A DNA stretch of 6,480 nt, from assembly GCA_026419705.1 (NCBI GenBank), contig JANZYY010000297.1:1-6480 (forward strand), given 5' to 3'. The DNA is from Fischerella sp. (GTDB lineage Bacteria > Cyanobacteriota > Cyanobacteriia > Cyanobacteriales > Nostocaceae). The translations under genes and the position numbers were made by a program. The notes below the pieces were generated by a model. It ran no database searches. It saw only the letters and a list, made by a program, of their open reading frames with translations, and was not told the origin of the DNA. Of the stretch, positions 1 to 5,305 are shown one piece after another (position 1 is the first letter of the stretch; each line of letters begins with the position of its first letter).

Positions 1-231
1 GCTCAAGCACGCCTCAAAGATGATGAATGGCCAGAGTATTACGATGGTAAGAAAGGAAGGCTGATAGGCAAGCAAGCCAGAAAATATCAAACTTGGACAG
101 TTGCGGGTTTCTTATTGGCAAAAGAACTCATTCGAGACCCTTCTGTGTTACCATTAGTCTGTTTTGAGCCATTCACTGCAGAACAAGTTTCTAGAGCTTG
201 TGAATTTGAAATCGACAGCTTTGACGCCTAG
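1..231 (+). CDS. Neutral/alkaline invertase (GH100), C-terminal 76 residues only
   Basis: This is the 3' end of a gene that begins left of the window; frame 1 is open from base 1 to a TAG at 229-231. GH100 invertases hydrolyse sucrose to glucose and fructose in the cytoplasm, and cyanobacterial members are called InvA or InvB. Visible here are WPEYYDGKKGRLIGKQARKY at about residues 10-29, then QTWTVAGFLLAKELI, a C-terminal signature shared with plant neutral invertases. The glutamate of WPEYY probably corresponds to the catalytic nucleophile region known from Anabaena InvA; that assignment is inferred from position, not aligned. The family is usually about 470 residues, so most of the protein is missing because of the window edge, not because of damage. 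InvA versus InvB cannot be decided. It converges with the exported-protein gene at 342-959 and lies near glucokinase, which fits sucrose breakdown. Confidence 0.9.
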   Translation, partial: AQARLKDDEWPEYYDGKKGRLIGKQARKYQTWTVAGFLLAKELIRDPSVLPLVCFEPFTAEQVSRACEFEIDSFDA

Positions 232-246
232 GCTGGGGCAATGAAT

Positions 247-281
247 GGGCATCGGGCTTCGGGTATTGGGCATCGGGCATG
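247..281. repeat. Heptamer array, five GGGCATC-like units
   Basis: Five adjoining 7-base units can be read directly: GGGCATC (247-253), GGGCTTC (254-260), GGGTATT (261-267), GGGCATC (268-274) and GGGCATG (275-281). Short tandem heptamers of this sort are typical of intergenic DNA in heterocystous cyanobacteria. It sits just past the invertase stop. ATTGGG at 265-270 can pair with CCCAAT in the neighbouring array at 302-322, so the gap could fold and contribute to transcription ending between the two convergent genes. That role is inference. Confidence 0.8.
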
Positions 282-301
282 AGGTAAAGATAATCGTTAA
301 A

Positions 302-322
302 TCCCAATTCCCAATCCCCAAT
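302..322. repeat. Heptamer array, three TCCCAAT/CCCCAAT units (STRR1-like)
   Basis: Three head-to-tail heptamers are visible: TCCCAAT (302-308), TCCCAAT (309-315) and CCCCAAT (316-322). The unit resembles the STRR1 class of short tandemly repeated sequences described in Anabaena/Calothrix-type cyanobacteria (recalled, not searched). It lies in the 110-base convergent gap, about 20 bases downstream of the exported-protein stop, followed by the small palindrome CTTAA-A-TTAAG at 330-340. Confidence 0.75.
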
Positions 323-341
323 CCTTATTCTTAAATTAAGT

Positions 342-959
342 CTACTTTTTCAATACTAATTGAAAGGAATTTAAATACCCATTAATAGTTTTAGATAAAG
401 TCTTGTGCTGTTTTTTAGTAGTAATAGCCATGACTTGATACAAGCGTCCCTCGGCAAAGTAAATGCGATTTTTAGTAATTTTACCGCCAGAGTTTACATA
501 CTCAATTTCTTTACCAAGATGGCCATTGGAACTGCGAATATTGCGTTGTCTAATTAGATTACTTTGCGTAGTTTTTATAGCTATATCTCGGACATTGTTG
601 AGTAATTCTTGGGGATTTGCCATGAGACCATAGTTGTAGGGAAAGTCGTTGTATGCTACTACATACGCGACTTCCTGGTTGGCAATTTGACCAACAAACA
701 TTCGTAAGTCGATTTCTCCCATATGGGTTTTTTGAGTTTGGGTCATGGCTTTTGGCATTCCTGGCATCAGAATAGTAAAGCTACCGTCTGGAGCGTTGAA
801 CAGCTTCCATTGCGACTGTTGTAACTGTGACTTAATTGGTTTAGTCGGAGCTGGTTTTGTGGGCGAAACTGGGCGTTTGGGTGGGCGTGCTTCGACTGGT
901 GTAAAAACGCTACATATCAAAGTAGCAGCCATTAAGGGTAACAACACTCTTTTTGTCAT
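342..959 (-). CDS. Exported cyanobacterial protein with signal peptide and proline-rich linker, function unknown
   Basis: This 205-residue protein has no function I recognise. Residues 1-24 look like a Sec signal peptide: basic MTKR, a hydrophobic stretch VLLPLMAATLICSVF, and a plausible cleavage after VEA (22-24). Residues 25-43 are a Pro/Lys/Thr-rich linker with PTKPAPTKP. From about 50 onward there is a compact alpha/beta-looking domain with APDGSFTILMPGMP (56-69), VAYVVAYNDFP (97-107), and a late GRLYQVMAITTKK strand (171-183) before an amphipathic helix. The strand-then-helix ending faintly recalls PsbP/Mog1-like folds, which is only an impression. I chose the ATG at 959 because AAAGG (968-972) lies 8 bases upstream and the signal peptide begins there. 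An in-frame start at 1034 would bury the signal peptide. A TATAAC box at 1005-1010 is a possible -10. It is probably periplasmic. The gene lies 120 bases after glk on the same strand. Confidence 0.8.
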   Translation of the reverse strand: MTKRVLLPLMAATLICSVFTPVEARPPKRPVSPTKPAPTKPIKSQLQQSQWKLFNAPDGSFTILMPGMPKAMTQTQKTHMGEIDLRMFVGQIANQEVAYVVAYNDFPYNYGLMANPQELLNNVRDIAIKTTQSNLIRQRNIRSSNGHLGKEIEYVNSGGKITKNRIYFAEGRLYQVMAITTKKQHKTLSKTINGYLNSFQLVLKK

Positions 960-1079
960 ACTTTTTGCCTTTGTTGATGCAGAAATTACGTATGTCGCTA
1001 GTTCGTTATAACCCAGCGACACGCAAAACACCACCAGTAAAATTGTGTAAAAAGAGCGCTGGTGACTTAAGTATAACTG

Positions 1080-2105
1080 CTATAACCTAGATGCATAAAT
1101 TGCAGCACCAATTAGTCCCACTTGTTGATTAATGACAACATGGATCGGTATTTCTTCTAAGAGAGGACGCATTCTACCTTTATGAGTGAAATTGAAAAGA
1201 AATTCACCCCTTTGGATGAGGGGAAGAATTTTCGGAGCAATTCCACCAGCAACATACAAACCACCATAAGGTAGGAGTTTGAGGGCGAGATTTCCTGCTT
1301 CTGCACCGTAAGCTTCTACAAACAATTGCATCGTTTGCTCACAAAGGCGATCGCGTCCTTGCACCGCAGCAGTACCAATAGCAGCACCAGGATCGACACT
1401 TTTTTCCTGCTTTCCTGCTTCTTGTTCCCAAGTTCTGACGATTTCTGCAATATCTGGTGATTCGTCAGTAATTTTGCGATCGCGCAAAAATTGGTAAATA
1501 GAAACAATTCCCAACCCAGAAACTACCCGTTCCACAGAGACGCGTTGGATATCATGCTTATCCAAAAGGTATTTCAACAACTGAAACTCTAACTCGGTAC
1601 GGGGGGCAAAGTCAGCATGTCCACCTTCAGAGGGAAAGGCTTGATAAAATTTTCCCTGTTTGATTAAAAATCCTTGTCCTAATCCAGTCCCAGCACCAAT
1701 GACTGCTATCGGTGCTTCTGGGTTGAATTTCCCAGCTTGGAGAGTGTAAAAATCTTGTGCTTCTAAACCCAAAACGCCATAGCCAACAGCTGTAAAATCA
1801 TTGATTAAAGAGACAGAGGCAATATCTAGCTGTTGTCGCAGGCGTTCGGCATCTAAAAACCAAGCTAAATTCGTCAGCTTAGCAGTATTATTAACTACAG
1901 GACCGGCGATCGCAAAACAAGCTTTTAATGGCATTGGTGTATTCGCTGCTGCCAAAAACTGCTGTACAATCGGCACTAAATCAGGGAAATCACCACTGCG
2001 GTAACGTTGCTCATAAATGCTACGTAAAAGAGGTGGTTCAGATTCCTCCATCAGTCGCAGAATAGTCTTTGTACCACCAATATCTCCTGCTAATATTAAC
2101 GTCAT
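1080..2105 (-). CDS. glk: Glucokinase (bacterial Glk type)
   Basis: Cytoplasmic ATP-dependent glucokinase (glucose to glucose 6-phosphate), 341 residues, about the usual cyanobacterial length. The N-terminus carries the phosphate-binding motif AGDIGGTKT (6-14). LINDFTAVGYG (100-110) holds the presumed catalytic Asp103. GAGTGLG (137-143) and PSEGGHADF (158-166) are the glucose-binding segments characteristic of the Glk family, followed by GGLYVAGGIAPK (281-292) and a closing QVGLIGAA (328-335). No ROK-type zinc motif is seen. I chose the ATG at 2105 because family members start only a few residues before GDIGGT. An in-frame start at 2144 would add 13 residues without homology-like character. 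No clear Shine-Dalgarno precedes either start. Two HIP1 octamers and a HIP1 hairpin fall in the 3' half and another near the 5' end. With the invertase end nearby, the likely role is using glucose released from sucrose. A palindromic repeat lies in its upstream gap. Confidence 0.95.
   Translation of the reverse strand: MTLILAGDIGGTKTILRLMEESEPPLLRSIYEQRYRSGDFPDLVPIVQQFLAAANTPMPLKACFAIAGPVVNNTAKLTNLAWFLDAERLRQQLDIASVSLINDFTAVGYGVLGLEAQDFYTLQAGKFNPEAPIAVIGAGTGLGQGFLIKQGKFYQAFPSEGGHADFAPRTELEFQLLKYLLDKHDIQRVSVERVVSGLGIVSIYQFLRDRKITDESPDIAEIVRTWEQEAGKQEKSVDPGAAIGTAAVQGRDRLCEQTMQLFVEAYGAEAGNLALKLLPYGGLYVAGGIAPKILPLIQRGEFLFNFTHKGRMRPLLEEIPIHVVINQQVGLIGAAIYASRL
1347..1354. repeat. HIP1 octamer GCGATCGC (one of seven)
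   Basis: Perfect GCGATCGC palindromes occur at 1347-1354, 1476-1483, 1906-1913, 2532-2539, 3170-3177, 4579-4586 and 4642-4649, about one per 0.9 kb and all inside coding regions. HIP1 is the highly abundant octamer of many cyanobacterial genomes. It supports the organism assignment. This entry marks the first copy and stands for the set. Confidence 0.95.
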
Positions 2106-2200
2106 AAGGTGTAGCGAAATTAACTTACTTTTTTTGGATGCCAATAATAACTAAAGGCTGATTCCTATTTAGCCACTAATTATCCTCGGTACCCCTATCA

Positions 2201-2264
2201 TTTTCTGAGTGTCTTAGTGTCTTGGTGGTGAAAAAAAGAACTATTCAAACACCAAGACACCACT
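2201..2264. repeat. Palindromic octamer repeat element, copy A
   Basis: The left arm has three tandem octamers, CTGAGTGT (2205-2212), CTTAGTGT (2213-2220) and CTTGGTGG (2221-2228). The right arm has ACACCAAG (2249-2256) and ACACCACT (2257-2264) in inverted sense. GTGTCTTGGTG (2217-2227) pairs perfectly with CACCAAGACAC (2250-2260), an 11-bp stem with a 22-base loop. The left arm matches copy B (4400-4469) at 27 of 30 positions. It sits between the phosphatase stop and the glk start. There is no U-run after the stem on the minus-strand transcript, so it is not a classic terminator. It looks like a small dispersed, possibly non-autonomous element. Confidence 0.75.
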
Positions 2265-2286
2265 TGACAAGGCTAGTTACGATCGG

Positions 2287-2934
2287 TTAGTTAAATCGAA
2301 CAAACTCCTCTACCTGCGTTAAATGAGAAGTATCTCCCTTTAGTTCTAGCAACCATCCTGGGTGTTGGCGCACAACTTTGACTAAGCTACATAAGGAAGC
2401 CTTGACTTCTGTTGCAGCAATTTCACCAACAAGCCCCATCGCTGCTCCTAGTACAGATGCACCATGCCCAACCAGCAAAATATTGTCTGGAGAAAATTCC
2501 ATAGCCAGACATCTAGCGGTTTGTCCAGAACGCGATCGCACTTGTAGTTGAGTTTCTGGGTATTTAACAGCAATGCGGGATGTATAGCCAATATCTATTC
2601 TAGGGAATAATTCTGCTAGGGCTGGAGTAGAAAGTCTTTCTGGTTCTTCTGTCATCCAAGCAGGATTGAGCCATTCACTCAATCCTGTTTCCAGTTTAAT
2701 CGGCAAATCAAGAGCTTCTGCAACTGCATTTGCCGTTTGCACAGTTCGTAGGAAAGGAGAAGCAAAAATATGGGCGATTTTTTCTCTTTTTAGGCGGTTA
2801 GCTAGCTGCTTTGCTTGGATGAAACCATCTTCAGACAAAGGTGGATCGTAGCGTCTCTGTGCTGTCAGAAACCAATCGGGGTTAACAAAGTCGAGGCGGT
2901 TAGCGTGTCTGGCGATCCAGATGATTTGACTCAT
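2287..2934 (-). CDS. Histidine phosphatase superfamily protein (UBASH3/phosphoglycerate-mutase-like)
   Basis: This 215-residue protein has the histidine phosphatase fold. Motifs in order are ARHANR (8-13), with His10 as the expected phospho-accepting residue; ASPFLRTVQTA (58-68), with Arg63; GLSEWL (84-89), with the probable acid Glu87; and VGHGAS (155-160), with the second catalytic His157. All the core residues are present, so it should be active as a phosphohydrolase or mutase. The arrangement RHANR-long loop-DPPLSEDGFIQA, together with GLSEWL, recalls the UBASH3/Sts branch more than glycolytic phosphoglycerate mutase. The substrate is unknown. I preferred the ATG at 2934 over a GTG at 2958 because the first strand (IIWIARH) begins immediately. 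Only a weak GGGA precedes it. It is followed after 181 bases, with repeat copy A, by glk, so a sugar-phosphate substrate is possible but unproven. One HIP1 site is at 2532-2539. Confidence 0.88.
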   Translation of the reverse strand: MSQIIWIARHANRLDFVNPDWFLTAQRRYDPPLSEDGFIQAKQLANRLKREKIAHIFASPFLRTVQTANAVAEALDLPIKLETGLSEWLNPAWMTEEPERLSTPALAELFPRIDIGYTSRIAVKYPETQLQVRSRSGQTARCLAMEFSPDNILLVGHGASVLGAAMGLVGEIAATEVKASLCSLVKVVRQHPGWLLELKGDTSHLTQVEEFVRFN

Positions 2935-3041
2935 GGATTGATTCCCAAGGGGATACACTTTGCGAGCTGCAAAGTAAATATCATCTCATGTTGGGAAATT
3001 CAAGGATTTAAAGAATTTGACAAGTTTAGACGCTTGTTCAT

Positions 3042-3605
3042 CTACAACTTCAACCATCCCAATAATTGTCCTACAGTTATTTGCAGCTTACTAACCAAAT
3101 CAGGAACTGGTAATATATCTTGTTCCTCCTGTAGGATTTCTGGTTGCTGCCCTAACGGATAAACCAAAAGCGATCGCTCATCTGGATCAATCAGCCAACC
3201 CATACGACAGCCATGTTTTAGACAATGCAAAATATTACCAGTAACTTTCGTCGGACTTTGTTCTGGTGATAAAATTTCAATAGTCCAATCGGGAGCAGCT
3301 TGAAACACATTCGCTACATCTCCATTTTCATCTCTAGGAATTCTTTCCCAAGCGAAAACTGCTATATCTGGCACGATTGAACGTCCAGCAAAGGTACACC
3401 GCAACTGTGGAAAAGCAAGGGCAATCTTACGATTCTCAGTTACCTCATTTATCGCTGTAACTAACTTACCTTGTAACTTGCTATGCTTTCCTTGAGGCAT
3501 TGGTTTTTGAATGACTTGTCCGTTGATGTATTCGCTTGCTGGCTTTGTTTCTGGCAGTTTGAGAAACTCTTCCAAAGTCAGGGTTTTTGTTGGTAGCTGT
3601 ACCAT
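3042..3605 (-). CDS. Uma2-family (DUF820) putative PD-(D/E)XK endonuclease
   Basis: This 187-residue protein belongs to the Uma2/DUF820 group, greatly expanded in cyanobacteria and predicted to have a restriction-nuclease-like fold; cellular targets are mostly unknown. It opens with LTLEEFLKLPET and SEYINGQVIQKP (24-35), with Glu25. The candidate catalytic set is Asp80 in IVPDIAVF (77-84), Glu110 in WTIEILSP (107-114) and Lys120 in SPTKVTGNILHCL (117-129), followed by GWLIDPDERSLLVY (136-149). All the expected acidic and basic residues are in place, so it appears intact. The start is the ATG at 3605, supported by a strong GGGAGG at 3615-3620, the best ribosome binding site in the window. It begins only 33 bases after the livF stop, so read-through from the transporter operon is likely, though a functional tie to transport is not evident. 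Confidence 0.9.
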   Translation of the reverse strand: MVQLPTKTLTLEEFLKLPETKPASEYINGQVIQKPMPQGKHSKLQGKLVTAINEVTENRKIALAFPQLRCTFAGRSIVPDIAVFAWERIPRDENGDVANVFQAAPDWTIEILSPEQSPTKVTGNILHCLKHGCRMGWLIDPDERSLLVYPLGQQPEILQEEQDILPVPDLVSKLQITVGQLLGWLKL

Positions 3606-3614
3606 GTGTATTAG

Positions 3615-3620
3615 CCTCCC
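3615..3620 (-). promoter_or_regulatory. Strong Shine-Dalgarno for the Uma2 gene
   Basis: On the minus strand this reads GGGAGG, 9 bases before the ATG at 3605. None of the three liv genes upstream, nor glk, has a comparable site, so this gene is set up for efficient independent translation and its start is well fixed. Confidence 0.7.
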
Positions 3621-3638
3621 AAATCTTCAATTATTGAA

Positions 3639-4382
3639 CTACCCCAAGTAAGCCTTTCTGACTCGTTCATCAGCGATTAATTCCGAGGCTGCACCTGTTA
3701 AAGTAATCGAACCTGCTTCCAAAACATATCCTCTATCGGCAATTTGTAAAGCAAGGTTAGCATTTTGTTCAACTAAGAGGATAGTCACACCTGTAGCACG
3801 TAAATTTTCAATAATAGTAAAAATTTCCCGAACTATTGCTGGTGCTAAACCCAAACTCGGTTCATCCAGTAACAAAAGTTTTGGTTTACTCATCAAAGCA
3901 CGGGCAATAGCTAACATTTGTTGTTCACCACCGCTGAGAGTTCCGGCTAGCTGATTGCGTCTTTGTGCCAAACGTGGAAACATCTCAAATTGACGCTGTA
4001 TATCAGCTTTTATTTCTGCTTGACGAGAACGAATATACGCACCCAAGAGCAAATTATCATAAACAGTTTGTCGCGCTAATACTCTCCGTCCTTCTGGACA
4101 ATGGGCAATACCCAATTGCACAACTTCGTGAGGTTGGCGGCGGGTAATGTTTCTTCCACTGTAGATAATCTCGCCACTTTTAGGATTAATTATTTTGGAG
4201 ATTGCTCGGAGAGTAGTAGTTTTGCCAGCACCGTTAGCACCAATTAGAGTGACTACCTCACGATTATTAACAACTAAATTAATATTTTGAAGAGCTTGAA
4301 TACCACCATAATTAACATATAAATTTTTAATTTCTAAAACAGGATATTTTTGTGTATTTCTCTGAATTTCATCGGTATTCAT
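3639..4382 (-). CDS. livF: LivF-type ATP-binding protein of a branched-chain/hydrophobic amino acid ABC importer
   Basis: Cytoplasmic ATPase subunit, 247 residues, usual LivF length (about 235) plus a short N-terminal extension. It has Walker A GANGAGKTT (48-56), the LivF-specific Q-loop segment CPEGRRVL (95-102), ABC signature LSGGEQQ (149-155), Walker B LLLLDEP (169-175), and an H-loop where histidine is replaced by Gln206 in LVEQN. That last change is normal for LivF. The protein ends with RVRKAYLG, the usual LivF tail. It should pair with the LivG protein to drive the permease. In cyanobacteria the related N-I (Nat) system imports hydrophobic amino acids; assignment to a particular Nat subunit cannot be made here. 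The urea system UrtE is a relative, but the partner protein is LivG-like. The ATG at 4382 is the only good start and lacks a Shine-Dalgarno. A 97-base gap containing a palindromic repeat separates it from livG. Confidence 0.93.
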   Translation of the reverse strand: MNTDEIQRNTQKYPVLEIKNLYVNYGGIQALQNINLVVNNREVVTLIGANGAGKTTTLRAISKIINPKSGEIIYSGRNITRRQPHEVVQLGIAHCPEGRRVLARQTVYDNLLLGAYIRSRQAEIKADIQRQFEMFPRLAQRRNQLAGTLSGGEQQMLAIARALMSKPKLLLLDEPSLGLAPAIVREIFTIIENLRATGVTILLVEQNANLALQIADRGYVLEAGSITLTGAASELIADERVRKAYLG

Positions 4383-4399
4383 CTGTGGTTGTCAGTATG

Positions 4400-4469
4400 T
4401 TTTCTTAGTGTCTTAGTGCCTTGGTGGTTAATATAAAATTTTAAAACACTAAGACACCCAGACACTAAG
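4400..4469. repeat. Palindromic octamer repeat element, copy B (between livG and livF)
   Basis: This is the better-preserved copy. The left arm is CTTAGTGT (4404-4411), CTTAGTGC (4412-4419) and CTTGGTGG (4420-4427). The right arm is ACACTAAG (4446-4453), ACACCCAG (4454-4461) and ACACTAAG (4462-4469), three inverted octamers. The 27-base arms pair at roughly 22 positions, with an AT-rich 12-base loop (4431-4442). It lies wholly inside the livG-livF gap. On the minus-strand transcript the stem is followed by A residues, not a U-run, so an intrinsic terminator is unlikely. It may instead affect mRNA processing, stability or livF translation. Confidence 0.8.
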
Positions 4470-4479
4470 CTCGGATAAA

Positions 4480-5268
4480 TTATTCATTTCCTAAATATGC
4501 TTCTATTACAGCTGGATTATTTTTAACTACAGTCGGTTCACCCAAAGCGATTAACTCACCAAAATCTAAAACAGCAATGCGATCGCACAATCCCATCACC
4601 AATGGTACGTGATGTTCAATCAGAATTATCGTCAAATCAAAGCGATCGCGCAGGTTGCGAATAAACTTACTGAGTTGCTGCTTTTCGCTAGGGTTCATCC
4701 CTGCGGCGGGTTCGTCGAGGAGTAAGACTTGTGGTTCTAAGGCTAATGCACGGGCAATTTCTAAGCGCCTTTGCTCGCCGTAAGCAAAATTTTTAGCTTT
4801 TTCATCGACACGTCCTTGCAAACCAACTAATTCTAATAGTTCTAATGCTTTCTGCTTGCTTTTGCGTTCTTCTGCGGGTGCTGGTGGCACTCCCAGAACA
4901 CCTGTGAAAATGTTACTATGAGTGTGCAAGTGTCGGGCAATAATGACATTTTCTAGTGCGGAAAGTTCACCAAACAAGCGAATATTTTGGAATGTTCGAG
5001 CAATTCCTAAAGCAGCAATTTGATAGGGACGCAGTTGAGAAATTTCTTGATTTTGATAAGTTAATTTTCCGCTGGAAGGGGGAATTAAGCCTGTAATTAA
5101 ATTAAACAAAGTTGTTTTACCAGCACCATTCGGACCGATCAATCCAAAGATTTCATGTTTGTTAACCGTAAAAGATATATTATTTACTGCTACCAGACCA
5201 CCAAAGCGGCGAGTCAGAGCTTTTGCTTCTAAAATAACACTGCTGTTAGGAACTGTATCGTATAACAT
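4480..5268 (-). CDS. livG: LivG-type ATP-binding protein of a branched-chain/hydrophobic amino acid ABC importer
   Basis: Second ATPase subunit, 262 residues from the ATG at 5268, which matches LivG. It has Walker A GPNGAGKTT (45-53), the typical LivG Q-loop GIARTFQNIRLF (88-99), a long insert with LHTHSNIFTGVLG (114-126), signature AYGEQRRLEIARAL (162-175) where AYGEQ replaces the usual LSGGQ as is normal for LivG, Walker B LLLDEPAAGMNP (182-193), and H-loop His219 in LIEHH. The protein ends in IEAYLGNE, as expected for the family. An in-frame TTG at 5286 would add six residues, but neither start has a visible Shine-Dalgarno, so ATG was preferred. It lies 37 bases after livM and is very likely co-transcribed with it. 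Two HIP1 octamers lie at 4579-4586 and 4642-4649. The LivG-type motifs argue against UrtD of the urea transporter. Confidence 0.95.
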   Translation of the reverse strand: MLYDTVPNSSVILEAKALTRRFGGLVAVNNISFTVNKHEIFGLIGPNGAGKTTLFNLITGLIPPSSGKLTYQNQEISQLRPYQIAALGIARTFQNIRLFGELSALENVIIARHLHTHSNIFTGVLGVPPAPAEERKSKQKALELLELVGLQGRVDEKAKNFAYGEQRRLEIARALALEPQVLLLDEPAAGMNPSEKQQLSKFIRNLRDRFDLTIILIEHHVPLVMGLCDRIAVLDFGELIALGEPTVVKNNPAVIEAYLGNE

Positions 5269-5305
5269 TTTTGAGGATTGAATCAAGTATATTTGCTTGT
5301 TAAGA

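Noticed and set aside
247..322. CRISPR-like array
   Set aside because: The units are 7 bases long with no spacers, so these are simple tandem heptamers.
904..959. Lipoprotein signal in the exported protein (Cys16 in LICS)
   Set aside because: The residue before Cys is Ile and the context does not fit a lipobox; a standard cleavage after VEA is more likely.
745..1011. Plus-strand ORF of 88 codons
   Set aside because: It lies antisense over the exported-protein gene, which has a signal peptide, a ribosome binding site and a sensible domain; the plus reading has no recognisable features.
1032..1064. CACCAG...CTGGTG inverted repeat downstream of glk as a terminator
   Set aside because: Only 6 bp with a 21-base loop and a poor T-run afterwards; this could be chance.
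1316..1507. Minus-strand ORF of 63 codons inside glk
   Set aside because: It is a different frame of a clear glucokinase gene whose conserved motifs continue on both sides.
1801..2004. Plus-strand ORF of 67 codons
   Set aside because: It is antisense to glk with no independent support.
2666..3162. Overlapping plus-strand ORFs (2666-2851 and 2815-3162)
   Set aside because: Both are antisense to the phosphatase gene, and the second also runs into the end of the Uma2 gene. The minus-strand readings carry complete catalytic motifs.
3626..3638. Small hairpin TTCAA-TTA-TTGAA right after livF as a terminator
   Set aside because: A 5-bp AT-rich stem without a U-run is too weak to call.
3965..4147. 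Plus-strand ORF of 60 codons
   Set aside because: It is antisense to livF, which has all its ABC motifs in the other strand.
3639..5268. Urea transporter ATPases UrtD/UrtE
   Set aside because: The Q-loop GIARTFQNIRLF and the AYGEQRRLEIARAL signature are typical of LivG, and the neighbouring permease has LivM length and motifs.
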